Position numbers and translations under genes: made by a program. DNA of 64,000 nt from Tomocerus qinae (Eukaryota > Arthropoda > Collembola > Entomobryomorpha > Tomoceridae), in NCBI GenBank assembly GCA_020055645.1, contig CM034547.1:67614884-67678883 (forward strand), read 5' to 3'. The stretch's first letter is position 1. Each line of letters begins with the position of its first letter. Under the pieces are notes generated by a model. It saw nothing but the letters and a program-made list of their open reading frames with translations, was not told the DNA's origin and searched no databases. Positions 24,469-37,016 of the stretch are shown in pieces.

Positions 24469-27400
24469 CGAATTAATCTCTAGGGTATTAACGTGCGTCA
24501 ATCACTACTACAAAACTATCATTTGAATTAAGACTGTAGACGTCAACTATTTTCGAAGGAGAGAGACCACACACCACATGAGCCCTCCAATCTTACTTTG
24601 AACGATCGTCAGTTTGTCAGAGTGTATAATAAACTTCAACTCCACTTTTACAAAATATACTGTCAAATAGCAGGATCATGTTGTGCCCGTTCCCCGTGAA
24701 GAATTGAGTAGTTTATTATCCGTGTTGAAACAAGTGGAATTTGTGGAAGTGAGTTACGAAAAACGAGAGGTGAGAAACAATTGCTGGACGAATTCTGTCC
24801 GTGTCACGTCACCGTATTCATAACTTGTGAGTGTTGGATGAAGTAGAATTCAATGCAATGCTGCTAATAAAGGCATGCTACAATATTACTATACATTTTA
24901 TAACGTATATTAACTGTGGGGCCCTTTATGAAAAACTTAATTTAGCTGTCAGGACTGGTTATGTCGTCGGAGCATTTGCAGAAATATTTTTCCAATATGA
25001 TTTGGGGTTCAGAAAAAAATACTATGATAAAACTCTTTTCCTTGTGCTTGTGCTGAACTTATTAAGACAAGTCATTGCAATTCAAGGAAAAGAGCTTTGT
25101 CAAACGTACTTTTCTCTGAGGTTTAGATCGTATTGAATGATGTGTTGAAGTGAGCTGCAAATTCCACGGGGACTCAGCTCGTGACGTTAGGTTGGGACTT
25201 TCACAAAGGTTTACTCATCGTAGTCTATAGTGTAGATGTAAATCTTGAGTTGAGAACGGATTCTATGTATTATTTTAGCTTGGAAAGTTAGTTCATTGTA
25301 ATGTATTTTTTTCTTAACAACATTTGTGGAAATGCATGATGTTATTTAATACTATACTTGTTAACGTGTTAACTCTTGCGTAAATAGGGAGTACCTATAT
25401 ATATAGATTTAATTATAAGTATTATTACAAGAATCTTCACTGAAATTGTCCGAGGTGAATGTTTCTGTTTGGATCAATATCAAATTCAACTACATAATCG
25501 CATTTAACGTGAATGAAAATTATCAAGTGTAAAAAAGCAAGTCCAGTTGACCCTTTAATTCCTTTTTATTTACCGTTACATTTATGAAGTTAATAAGATT
25601 GTTGTAATATAACGCAACCATCAACCAGGATATTTGATATGAAATATTGCAAAATTACTTTAAATGTAAACCAACTGGAAGGTTAAATATTTTCTATTAC
25701 CTGTATAATAATACATGAAATAGTATTTGTTGCTGTATGTAACTGTAAATTATGGAAGTGTTAAGTTTTTTTGCTTGCATGCAAAAGATATATAATATTA
25801 TAACAATACTCTTTAGTTGAAATTGCATGCTTTGAACGTGTATTCAATTAGTTTCTACTTATCAGCATTTCTGAATTAGTTTGATTCTTGGTTACATTTG
25901 TAAGTGATGGTAGGTTAGAATAATATAGCTAGTTACGTGTTAGTGTTTGTTTGTACTTGTATTTGTAAAAATGGTAGATTTATATAGTTGTATTTTAGTT
26001 ATAATTTCCGACGACTATGATGCATATTAACTTTTTGGTGAGACAGTTACTAATAGCATATTATGTAGACAATCGAAGAGGACGTTGCTGTGAAATTAAT
26101 ATAGTTATGCTAATGAAGATGGAGAAAGGAACTACATTATACTTATGCTTACGCTCTGATCTTCATCTGTACTTTTACTTGAGGAATGATTTGAATGTTT
26201 GAATGGAGAAGCAGACCCAGAAAATAGATTGAAAAAAGACGTATCTGTGAGCAATAGAAAAGCATTGGGAGATCGCAAAGGCCGTTATTATTGTGTGAGG
26301 AAGGGAATGAAAGGATTTTCCTCTCTCCGGACTTTATTCTCTGAAGACGACACAATTACTAACCTAAGTATGTATATCTCAGAAGATTAGTAAATGTTAT
26401 GTTGACAAAATTAGGTTGAGTAGATAAGATTTTTTATCATAAGTGCTTAATTACTATTGTGAGATAGTGGGAATTAAATTCATCGAAATGCATTCAGGAT
26501 CAGATAACTTTGTGTGTGCTAAAATGTTACTTGGTAGTATTTCAGTATTTGGCTTCCAGTGCACTGCAGCTGGCAGTAGACGTGAATCGTAGCCCTAGGT
26601 AGAGTCAGTCCTTGCGTACATGTGAACTATTGTAGCAATAGTATTTATTTTACTAACAATAAATATGTCTAATATCTACTATATGAATAGGGAAAAATAT
26701 GACTCACATTAACTAACACGACAGTATAGAACAGTACAGTAAACCACAAGTGCCTTTTGTTTCCAGGTCTTAAACACTGAGCTTGACCACTGACCTTGTC
26801 CTTACTGCTACAGCATTTACAAATTATAAATGACCTATGTATTAATTTTATTCGAATGAAAATGAAGGACTTGTGAGTGTGTCATGTCATGTTAAGTCAA
26901 TCTAATCAATACATGATAGTGTGTAAGCTATTTAATTTAAAAACTGCCGTGGACGAATGCAATTAATGATCTAATGTCAAAAGAATAATTAATTTTTACC
27001 AAATTATTTGTTCTTCATTCATATTGTATTACGTTCTTTTTTACACCACTCCCTGTCATGAATTATGTTCTTTTATTTGAGTGTCAACAAAATTAATTAT
27101 TTGTAAAATTCTATAGATCATTGGTAAAGATGGAGAACAACTGTTTTTAGACACATCTTGTACGTAAGATGTTTTAATTTGTAGAGAATATAAAAATGTT
27201 TCGTTTAGTGTTTTAGATAAACAAATTAATTAGTCAGTCATTGTAAAATAATTTGAATAGGTAGTAGGAGTAGGAAGAACTGATTTATGATTTCTGTCTG
27301 ATTCTGGTGCGGGTCAAATGTCTCTTTTTACAAATGCAGTAAACATATTCTAGGAGAGGAGCCAATCTATAACTGAAATACTAAAGTTAATAAGCGAATA

Positions 27401-30400
27401 AAGCGAATCATATTCTACAAAAAGTACCTATAGACAGTTATTAAGGTCTTTCAAGACAATGACATTACGGAGCGTATTCGCCTGTGCTATCTCTTTCCAA
27501 TTAAGGAGATCAGATACCTAGAAGCATCATTTGGCTCTTTTTCGAGACGCTAATTATTTAATTTTATGTATAAAATGTCAAAGATTTGCACATTTACCCC
27601 CATCCACTGCTGCAAATACTGTCGTCTCATCTAGTATCGTTTTCGCGTCATGAAAGACCTTAATTGAATAAATTCGCTAAAAGCAAATAAAGGCATTCGC
27701 AAAAAATGCAAGCATAGATAAGGACAAAGTTGCGTTACGTTACGTACGACCTACTCTAGTATATTCATATGCTGATTGTTTTTAGGAACATTTAGCTACT
27801 GAGAAAAGACGACTGGACGGTCGGCGAGTGAAACTATATTTTTGTGTACTAAAAGACTAGTTGGTTGTAATTTGTAAAGCTTCAAAGGAATACAAGTTGT
27901 ATCTGTATGTGTGTAGATAGGATACGAGGGAGTTGTCTCAATAAACTATACATGATTTGCTTACATCACTTAGAGTTAGGTTGTTTGATTATCTGTAAAA
28001 TCGAAAAAATTGTGTTGTCCATCACTTTTACTCAGTATGAGTAAACTATTTCTCTGACAAACAGAATAGAATCAAATAAAAGCTGTCTACAAGTCTCTAG
28101 TAAAAGTTTATAAGTGTAGATTATATTATTGTTGAAGAAAAGATACTATTAGCCAATGTAGCTATCTGTCTGTACTTTATTTCTTGTGTTATGTAATGAA
28201 TGTGCGCATGTATAGAATTTGTAATTATTTAGGAAAGTAACAGTCATTACATTATTTAGGTCAGTTAGATAGAATTAATTTGTTAGTATTACACAGGTAA
28301 GGAATATAAGTGTAAGAGTAGGAATATAGGAACTGAGTGAGGAGGTGTAAAGTATATTTAAATATGTTGCATTTTTGCAGTACAGTTTGCTCACTTGCTG
28401 TCTATCTTCTCTACGTCAAAAACTTGAAACTGTAACTGTACACACTCTAAATAATTACAATATATTTGTATAAAATGTTTACTTGTACGGATTTAATTTT
28501 AACGTTTGCAGCCTTACGTCAACATGTGTGACAGAGACATTGTTATCTGATCTGTTTTGTAATGTTTCCTGTTTCCAGCGAATGAATTTTTGAGAGGATG
28601 AGTTAATAAGGGCTAAGAGTCACGAAGAATCACTAATGAAAACAAAGATTTTGCTTCGCCGCTCTTAAGACATAGACTTTAGTATTCACTGAAGTCTACC
28701 CAAATATTTTTCTAATGTTGGGCTCACTGTCAAACCGTTACGGTAGGATTTGTACTGGATATAACTGCCTAAATTGAAAATCTGGGTAGAGTAGATAGGC
28801 GAATGAGTGCGGAATAGAGAGAAAGCCATGCAGGAGAAACATTTTCATTCGGGAGTGTGGAGTTTTGTTACAGTAGCAGATTTATCATAAGAAAGTGTAA
28901 ATAAATAATAAAGTAATTGTCTGTCGTGTAAGTAAGGTATTATTTATATAGCTAGTTATTAGATAGAGATAAGTAGGAAGGATAAACCTGATTACTTACT
29001 TACTATTGCGGAAATGAGATAAATGCAATAATTAATCATTAAGTAATCACTATAGTATAATTTCAATTGTTGTATTGGCAGCGGAAGAAGCTCGTTGCGA
29101 AAAACTTGTGAATTATCTTTATCATTCGGTTAAGTAGAGATGTAGGTCGTTGTAATTTTATGCAGGCATTTATAGGATTCGATTTAAATACAAGACAAGA
29201 TGTGCTCAATTTAATTTTAACCAAGTGAACATGGGTCACTGTAATAATAATACGAATGAAGCACATTGGATTAATTTCAAATTATAAATTGGAAAATATA
29301 CTGTATGCATAGCATAAATGTCTCTGTAATTGTAATTGTGCCAGCCGAGGTAGTTGTGGTTGCGAGAAACAGTGTACATGAGTATATTATATATATTATC
29401 TATGCGCTAATTGTGAGCTAGCCGATGGATTTTAATGTAAAAGTAAAGAAACCTAGAGATATTAGCTAAAATTATATTTAAAAAGTTAATACTTAAATGT
29501 GTACAATATAATTGTAAATTTATTTGGTTTTATCTCTACTTAGTATTGCAAACGATGTGTGTCTGTATACATGAAATGAAATAACTACTAAAACAAGACG
29601 AAGTCGTAATTAGTATACAATTATGTTATCAATTAATCATCGTCTAAATCTCGTATTAATACGGAACATTTTGTCAACTGCCAAGAATTTTCCAGCAAGT
29701 ATTTTTCAAATGATTTCAAATATTGGCAATTAATAAGTTTAATAGACCGTCACACACAGTAAATTAACTTAAGTCTTTTAAAATGGTATCAATATTACAT
29801 ATGTGTGTGAATTTCATGGATACAGCTTTTCAAGTCTAATTAAAAGTTCATCCGACAATTTACGAATCTACTATATGTAATAAAATTTCCGATGCAAGTA
29901 TGTAATTATAATTGCGACTACCTTCGCTGTTCCGTATGCTTCCTTCGTCTTCTTTTGTAGATTAATCTAAATGAGGGATAGGCTTTGACTTCAAAGTTGC
30001 TCCTAATTTGTTTGGTTGATTTGACACATTTTCCTTCACACAGAATATTATTAGTTAAATAGATAATAATGTTAAAATATATCTAATATTTGTAATGTAA
30101 AATTGAAACACATGATCCTACCTTTTTCGTCACACTTTCTGAGTTTTTAATCAAAAAAGATTTTGCAATTTCAATCCCAAAGTAACACTTTTACCGTGTG
30201 TTGTGTATATAATATAAACCCACATGAAATCAAACTCATCCTTTATAAGACGCAATTTATCGAATATATTTTAAATACATATATGTATGTTAAGATTTAA
30301 GATGAGTACATACTAAGTAACCAATTTCGTTTTATCAATCCCTCCTTTAAACACTTATCTGTATTTAACTGTCCTTCCAATTTTATTTTCTTGAAGCGAT

Positions 30401-31939
30401 TAGATTGCTTACGTTTCTGTATATGTCAAAATAATATGTGTAAAACCATGCAATAGACGTAAATCCGTCGAAATATCCTGAGAAAAACTGCACGATCTAA
30501 ACTACCTGTAATTTTTGTTAAACAATAATTTGATTTTTGGGTTTATGAAATGCTTTTTCTTGTCCAGCATTTATGTAGGTAAGGTAAGTACTTATTAATT
30601 AGACGTAGTATGAATAGTTGTCTTAATTGTAGAATTTGCATTTTAATCTATTTGGTTTGTAATGTTGTGTTATACTCACTTTACTATTATTCCTAGTTCG
30701 TTCTTTGTGTAGTATATTGTTTATGCGCAAAATTGTTCTAGATCAGGAATCGTTTGTTTTGTTATCTTTAATATAATTACTATTGTAATACATACCTAAT
30801 CATTCGTACTGAACCTGTAATTTTTCGACTTATCGTTAGTAAATTAAATACTTACCATTACCTTATTATTACTATATAAGACAGTAGAGTAAACGATAAG
30901 GACTTAACATGATACGATACTTGTGAGTAGTATTTATATTATGTAATCGAAAGAAATCGTTAATATTCAATTATTATACACTACGAGACAAAAATCCGTT
31001 TTTCAGAGTTTTTTGCTTTTACTAGGAAAGTTTAGAATTAATAGATTTAATAAATAAAATATATTGAAATGGACATAAAGAAACTACCTAAACTACCTAC
31101 TGCCTAACTTTAATAAATAACTAAGTTCGAATCGAGTCTAATACTAAGCGCAAAATAAACCTACCTATCTAACAGTAAGTTACGTAAACGATTAACAAGG
31201 AACGAGAAGCGTGCATTTAACAGCAAGTAGGCTAGATTAGGTAGAAATAATCGAAACAAGTGTGAAGACCGTTTGTGACGTAAACGCAAATCACCAAAAA
31301 AAAACTCCTTGTTGAACTTGTCATTCAGTGGTTGGAAATATTACAGTAGGCGACGTCTTCGGCGTTACGACTACAATGAAAATTCAAGATCAGCATTTTT
31401 CAATTAGATCAAGGTCAAAAATCTGTAGTTTCGTTTACTTGTGAACGACATTAAAAAGTAGAAACTGTTAGACCTGTGATAAGGAAAATAAATGTTACAT
31501 AATGAAAAATGTTGATAACTATGTTGTCTCATACGTAAGTACTACTACTAATATATAATACAAAACAAACAGTGTTATATGATATGATTACTATGAATCC
31601 ATGCGTTAACTATTATAGTATAAGTAAATAAATAAATTAGATAAAAAAATACATGCGGCTTCTTTGTGGCCTGTTTACACTTGAAACTTCTTGAGATACA
31701 ATTGAAACATTGAAGCTAATTTTCAAATTCAAATTATTAGTCCGAAGTGATATTAGGGTATGCTGAAAGAATCTGGAGGTGTCGGAACTTTTTGGTTTGA
31801 AAAGCTAAATTGGTTTATTTCAATTCTTAAATATTAGCCTAAAATTATCACAATTAAAAACTCATACATCATTATAATTATTACCCTGTGCATAAATATC
31901 ATGAACATTTTGCATTAGGTTTTTAATAGTTTAAAATAA
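24469..31939. other. 7.5-kb gene-free region after USP10
   Basis: No conserved coding frame on either strand. AATAAA signals occur repeatedly, the first near 24627, so the end of the USP10 transcript cannot be fixed. The region is uniformly AT-rich and lacks obvious transposons or arrays. It may combine a long USP10 3' UTR and intergenic DNA. Confidence 0.5.
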
Positions 31940-31945
31940 TTTATT
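31940..31945 (-). terminator. poly(A) signal for CHTF8
   Basis: TTTATT on the plus strand reads AATAAA on the minus strand, 68 bases past the CHTF8 stop codon. Confidence 0.5.
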
Positions 31946-32012
31946 TTGCTTACGATTTGGTTACAAAGTTATCGCAGTGGAAATGCGGGCAGCATGATAT
32001 ATTTAATAATTA

Positions 32013-32460
32013 CTATTCCGAATTTTTTGTCGACATTTTAGGAAGATTGTTGGTGCTTACATTAGCCATCGCTACTATTGGCTTTGGACGATCTCGGAAG
32101 ACAATTTTCTTGGTTACTATTCCTTTTAAAATATATTCAGTTTTACTGTTGGTAGGCTCACGTTTTTTATCAAGAACTCCTAATGGTTTATCCAATTTTT
32201 GTACTTTGCCAAAAAGAATATGATGACCAATAATAAATATTGGCGTCCCCTATAAATAATATATCAAGCGTCTTTTAATTGAACTTCAGTAGACATGATA
32301 TAACTTACCTAACTACTAATAAAAAACGCTAACTATACAGAAACTTACATCTTTATTGAAATATAAATCGCCAACAAATTGCCCCGCTAAGCTATCCTCT
32401 TTAGTTCCCAAATCACCTTGTAGTTCGATCATGGCCCATTCCTTTACTCCGTTTTCAGAT
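32013..32460 (-). CDS. CHTF8: CHTF8 (CTF8), alternative RFC clamp-loader subunit, first exon not found
   Basis: Small subunit that joins CHTF18 and DSCC1 in the alternative replication factor C complex, which loads PCNA and supports sister-chromatid cohesion. Two minus-strand exons: 32460-32349 and 32249-32013 (stop), joined GT-AG in phase. The visible protein, about 115 aa, has KEWAMIELQGDL, AGQFVGDL, then GTPIFIIGHHILFGKV, LDKPLGVLDK, YILKGIVTKKIVF and the C-terminal RPKPIV. These follow human CTF8 (121 aa) in order: ELQGE, GNLLGDL, GIPVLIVGHHILYGK, LEKPFAVL, ALIKDKILFKTRPKPI. Exon 1 should encode only about 10 residues, ending in phase 2 upstream of 32460; several ATGs could serve and I do not choose one. 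A plus-strand open frame over the same place is a shadow. Confidence 0.88.
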
Positions 32461-33292
32461 CTACAGAAACATAATAATGTATGTAAATACAAGAAATAAA
32501 ATGCATCAATCGTCAATAGCTTCATAGGTACTAAATACAATAATCTGTATCTACAAAACGTGAATAATGAATGGGCTTTAGATGGTTTTTTCCCAACCAA
32601 CTTGTGTTATGCATACCTTGACCTTGATCAATCAGTGACATTCGTTTTTAATTTAGCCAGTAAACGATTCCGATTAATTCAGAATATTTATGCCACGATA
32701 TGAATTAACCCACATGAGTATGATGAGATTCATGAGAAAGGTCTACCTCTTATGCAGGGAAAGCAACATTTGGTGCAAAGTTGTACAATATTATGCAATC
32801 ATGGGCACAGAGTTGCGGTAGTGAAAGTTTTACACAGTGTACATATCTTAAATGTAAATGTTTAAAAGGAGGGAAAATTCTCTCCGGATGTAATAAATTC
32901 AACGATTTAATTGTTGGCATTTACCCTGAAATAAGTTTGTGTTGAGTGTGTTACACAGAGGCTATAGTCGGCTAGTGACACAGAAGTGAAGTTGCAGATA
33001 GGAAATGAAATGAAATGGAAACGACTGCGTGAAAGTACGCAGCGAGAGAAAGTTAACTTTCCCTACCTGTTTATAAAGGGCCAATCATACACTTATTTGG
33101 CTAATACTTTTACTCAGAAAGTGTACACAACATGAATTTTAATCCCCAAATGAGAAAATTTTATGTAGCATTGACTAATATAATTTCTTGGTGTCGCGTT
33201 ATTTTGTGTATGATTTGTTACTGAAATGATGAAAAAGTGAAATCTGAAATGTATAAATGACAGACAATAAAGGGTAAACGTAATACAGCTTA
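32461..33292. other. CHTF8/EIF3H divergent intergenic region (left part)
   Basis: Should contain the missing short first exon of CHTF8 and its promoter. Nothing else recognised. Confidence 0.4.
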
Positions 33293-33450
33293 ATACACCG
33301 AAATCCTTAACCTTCCTAGGGGGGTACCTCCGTACTACCGCCAGTGGCCAGGGCTCAGGGGGGGGGTACTACCCTGGCAATGTTCTTGGGTATTTTCTAG
33401 GGGGGGTACCCAGGTAGTATACGTCATACGTAGGCAGGGTTTCGGTGTAT
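33293..33450. mobile_element. TA-flanked short inverted-repeat element with G-runs
   Basis: Ends are ATACACCGAAATCC and its complement GGGTTTCGGTGTAT, each bordered by TA (33291-33292 and 33451-33452), as expected for a Tc1/mariner-type or similar MITE of 158 bp. The interior is unlike its AT-rich surroundings: it has runs of 6-9 G and inverted GGTAGTAC / GTACTACC motifs. No coding capacity. Confidence 0.65.
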
Positions 33451-33452
33451 TA

Positions 33453-34129
33453 GCATGAGAAATTGATACAATTGCAGAAAATAGCATTTACATTACTTAA
33501 AAATGTAATAATTACTTACTGTATGATATTGAGGAATATTTGCATGATTAATGTTCAATGTTGGGGCTCAATATTTTTGATTTTACGAGTATCATCAATT
33601 TAAACTGTAACTCTAGATCACTGCTTCATAAAATGACGATTGAACTTTCACATGTGTTCCTTTAATCTTCCAGTACAACGATTGTCGAATAAAAATGTCT
33701 AAAAATATCGGACGATGGATTCATAAGAATGAATCAGTGAAAGAAAGCGAAGGCACAAAATAAGAAAGAGGAGATTCACGTTTGTTGATTTCTTTCCCGC
33801 TTCCACCCGGCCATTTTGCTCCAAAGAAGGAGCTGACAGCTCTATTTCCTAATCTCGCCATGCTTGCCATTGCAATGCATTGCCACTAGACACTTAACAC
33901 TACCACACCGCCAACCAGCAAATCAATCGCCTACCCCGACACAGCTCTAATAAGCAGTTCCAGCCAATCTGTTTGAGTGGTCTGTAATTTAACCGGTGTT
34001 ACAAAGGAAAGTTTGCTATCTGTAAGTGTCAATTTGTCACAAAATCCAAGTTACAAGGTATTTCATATTTAATTCCGTAGTTAAATAGTTTATTGAATTT
34101 GTATTTTCAGTTCTGAAAATAAACTCAAT
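33453..34129 (+). promoter_or_regulatory. EIF3H promoter and 5' UTR region
   Basis: The coding exon is preceded by a good acceptor (TTGTATTTTCAG, ending 34110). This implies an upstream non-coding exon whose donor is probably the consensus GTAAGT at 34022 or GTATTT at 34058. Upstream (33780-33960) the sequence is less AT-rich. No TATA box is convincing. Confidence 0.45.
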
Positions 34130-35914
34130 ATGGCTCACCGTATGCAAAGAAGAAATGAATTTCGGGCACCCGACCCGTACGATTATATCCAAATGGATGG
34201 TTTGGTAATAAATTCTAAATTTTAATATTAGCCATATGTCACGTGTTAATTTTATTATGGTACTGATGGTATTAGTTATGTATCAAGTATTTAAAGCAGT
34301 TTTTTATATTATGATATAATACAATGTAGGCCGTCATGAAGATCATTAAGCACTGTTACGAAGAAAGATCAAATATTGACACACCCCGTGGAGGTCTCTT
34401 AGGTTTAGTTATTGAAAATCGCTTGGAAATTACCAACACCTTTGCATTTCCGTTTGTAAAAGCTGGGGATGATTCTTTAGATGAAGGCAAGTGCTGACTA
34501 ATGCTTGAATGAACAATGAAAACTTCATGACCTTTATTATGTTAATTTATTACATGTTACGTACATTACATTGCTTTAGACGTTTCGTTAATACGTTTGC
34601 TAAATATTTGTTTGTGTTATTATTATTATAGATCATACATCCAATATGATGATGCATATGAAGAAAATCAATCAAGATTATCTTCACGTTGGTTGGTATC
34701 AAGCTTGCGAGTTGGGTTCTTTCGTTACAACTGAGTTTGTTTTAGCTCAGCAAGGTTATCAAGATTCCATTGAAGAATCTATAGTTGTCATCTACGGTAA
34801 CTATTATATGTATTGTTATATTATGCTATCAAAATTAGTAATGGATTTGTTTATTTGGCGCAATTTTCTGGGTTATTATAAATAACTTCTTTAATTTAAA
34901 AAAGTGATATGGGTAAGAGTGAAGAGGTAGACTGGGGAGGGATAACCCGGCCGGATAGTTAAATAGCTATTCTTACGTACGGAAGTTTGTAGTCTTCTAA
35001 ACACATCATTTCTTTAAGTAAACTTATATTTGTATTTTTGCTTAAAATAGATCCACAGAAGACAGAAAAAGGTTTTTTGTCCCTCAAAGCGTACCGATTA
35101 ACTCAACAAGCCCTGAAATTGTTGGCTGAAAACGAAAACAGTATCACCCCAGATTTAGTGAAGCAACTTCATTTGAGTTATGATAAGCTGTTCCACGAGG
35201 TCCCTTTGGTAATTCGCAATTCTCCGTTGGCTAATACACTGTGCTGTCAGTTGCTGGAGATGAAACCAGCTGATAAAGGGACGCAATTTTTGGACCTGGG
35301 CACTTCGTAAGTACAAAATTGTGAAGCTTATTGATGTTTAAATGTTTGTAACTTAGATATTGTGTATCTAAATCTGATTATGTATGTGGTGGAATGGGAA
35401 AAATATGAAAAATGCTTTCTTTGACGTAGATCGGTTATGGAAACCCACATGAAATTTTTGTTGGAGAAAGTCGACGAAATTCATCAAGAAGCGTATAAAA
35501 TGAATAAGTGGCAAATGCAAGTCTCCAAACAGCAGCAAGAAAAAGCCAAATATTTACATCAGCGAGTTAGTTAGCATTGTCTATATTACATTATCTAGAT
35601 CTAGTAGTTGTAATTCGTGTTCCTTTGTTACACCTGTGGAAAATGAAATAATGAAATAATATTATTCATTTTCATTGTAGAATTTGGAAAATGCGGCACG
35701 GCAAGCTAAAGGAGAACCTGTTTTGCCTGAAGAGGACTTGCAAAAACTATTCCGACCTATTCCACCACCTTCTCGCTTACCGCCAATGCTTGCTTCCGGA
35801 CAAATAGAGATGTCAAGTCAGCAAATCAGCTCTTTCTGTTCTCAGGCTTTGGCCAAGTTGTTTATTGCAGAGGCCTTGCAGGAAAGTAAAATTGAAGGAC
35901 AAGCTATTCATTGA
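34130..35914 (+). CDS. EIF3H: EIF3H, translation initiation factor 3 subunit h
   Basis: MPN-domain subunit of the eIF3 complex, which brings mRNA to the 40S ribosome. Six coding exons: 34130-34204, 34330-34486, 34632-34796, 35051-35306, 35430-35565, 35681-35914; 340 aa (human 352). MPN core: [69 protein letters not shown]. The C-terminal helical part has [25 protein letters not shown]. The JAMM metal-binding residues are absent, as normal for eIF3h. Intron 2 starts GCAAGTGC, not GT: only an exon ending at 34486 (GATGAAG) gives phase 1, needed to join GATCATACATCC and keep the conserved frame; the nearest GT (34491) would shift it. All other introns are GT-AG. Confidence 0.94.
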
Positions 35915-36115
35915 TAAGAGTTATGTTATTTTATACAATCAGATTATTAATTTGGTGTTGTAAAGAAAAAGAGGATTGATTAATAATTGCGAAACTCAAA
36001 TCTAATTTTTTATACTTAAGAGTGGATTTGGGTTTGCTGAATTGAATTTTTCGATGCATTTTAAATCCACCGAGGTAAAATTAAAATGTCATTGTCATTT
36101 TTGCCTTTTGGTTTA

Positions 36116-36121
36116 AATAAA
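36116..36121 (+). terminator. poly(A) signal for EIF3H
   Basis: AATAAA about 200 bases after the EIF3H stop codon, in a T-rich setting. Confidence 0.6.
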
Positions 36122-37016
36122 AATGTTTATAGTGTCCATAACATTTTAATTGTGATTTTATTACTTAGAAATCATTTAGCTTTATTTCCTTCCATTACCT
36201 TTACTTAATTTCCTTCCATAACCTTTTTAACTATCGTCAGAGAAGATAATAGTAGATTTAAAAGTATTGACATATGCATATGGTTTCAAGGTTTCATACA
36301 GTCATAGCGTACATGTGACCAATCAACTTTCACTCAGCTAAATCTGATTTTTAATAAAGATCTCTAAATACGATGTGCCAATGAAAATACCTTTCTCATT
36401 TTTGTTTCTACCAATGCAAGTAAAATGTGTGCAAAATTATCAAATATATTCAGAGGAGAGTATGAGGATGTACAATACGATGGACCTACTTCCGGTTCCG
36501 TGCCATTGTCATTATTTGCGACAATGGAATTTTTACGAACAATGGAAACAAACATGCATTGCATTGCAATGTAAAATATGTAAGTAATGGTCGCGTGTGA
36601 CAATCTGTGCAAGCAAAGTCATTACTTTATAGATAGAGGCACGTCTACACTATGCCTTGCAATTTGTACCAAAAAGGAGCGGTAACGCAAGTTCCAGATG
36701 AACGGAAGTAAGGATAAGTGAAAGAAAAGTAAAAGATCTAGTGAAAGAAAGTCAAAAATAATAAGTTATATGCACAGTTTTATTTAGCTCGGGAAGTTGT
36801 CACTGTCAATCCTTTGAACACAATTTTGTACATAATATACACATAATGTCATTTATGTCATTCTGTGAAGTAATTAAGTTTGTCTGATACTGAAATCTTA
36901 TTTGATGTTTGACGACACCGACAGCGACGCACCCAAGAATTATCGGTACAGCCGACAAAAAATTGACGTCAGCAGATTCAAAACGTGCACTAATTGTCCA
37001 GTAACAAATAGCGAAC
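36122..37016. other. EIF3H-DBR1 intergenic region
   Basis: About 0.9 kb holding the DBR1 promoter and 5' UTR. A small direct duplication (TTTCCTTCCATTACCTTTAC / TTTCCTTCCATAACCTTTTT) lies at 36183-36230. Overlapping open frames at 36364-36612 are mirror shadows, not genes. Confidence 0.45.

Noticed and set aside
24831-25136. 101-aa plus-strand frame just after USP10
   Set aside because: No family match and no start or splice context; most likely USP10 3' UTR.
31957-32223. Plus-strand 88-aa open frame
   Set aside because: It is the antisense shadow of the last CHTF8 exon, which matches the family residue by residue.
35915-36612. Open frames between EIF3H and DBR1
   Set aside because: Short, mirrored on both strands, no resemblance to known proteins.
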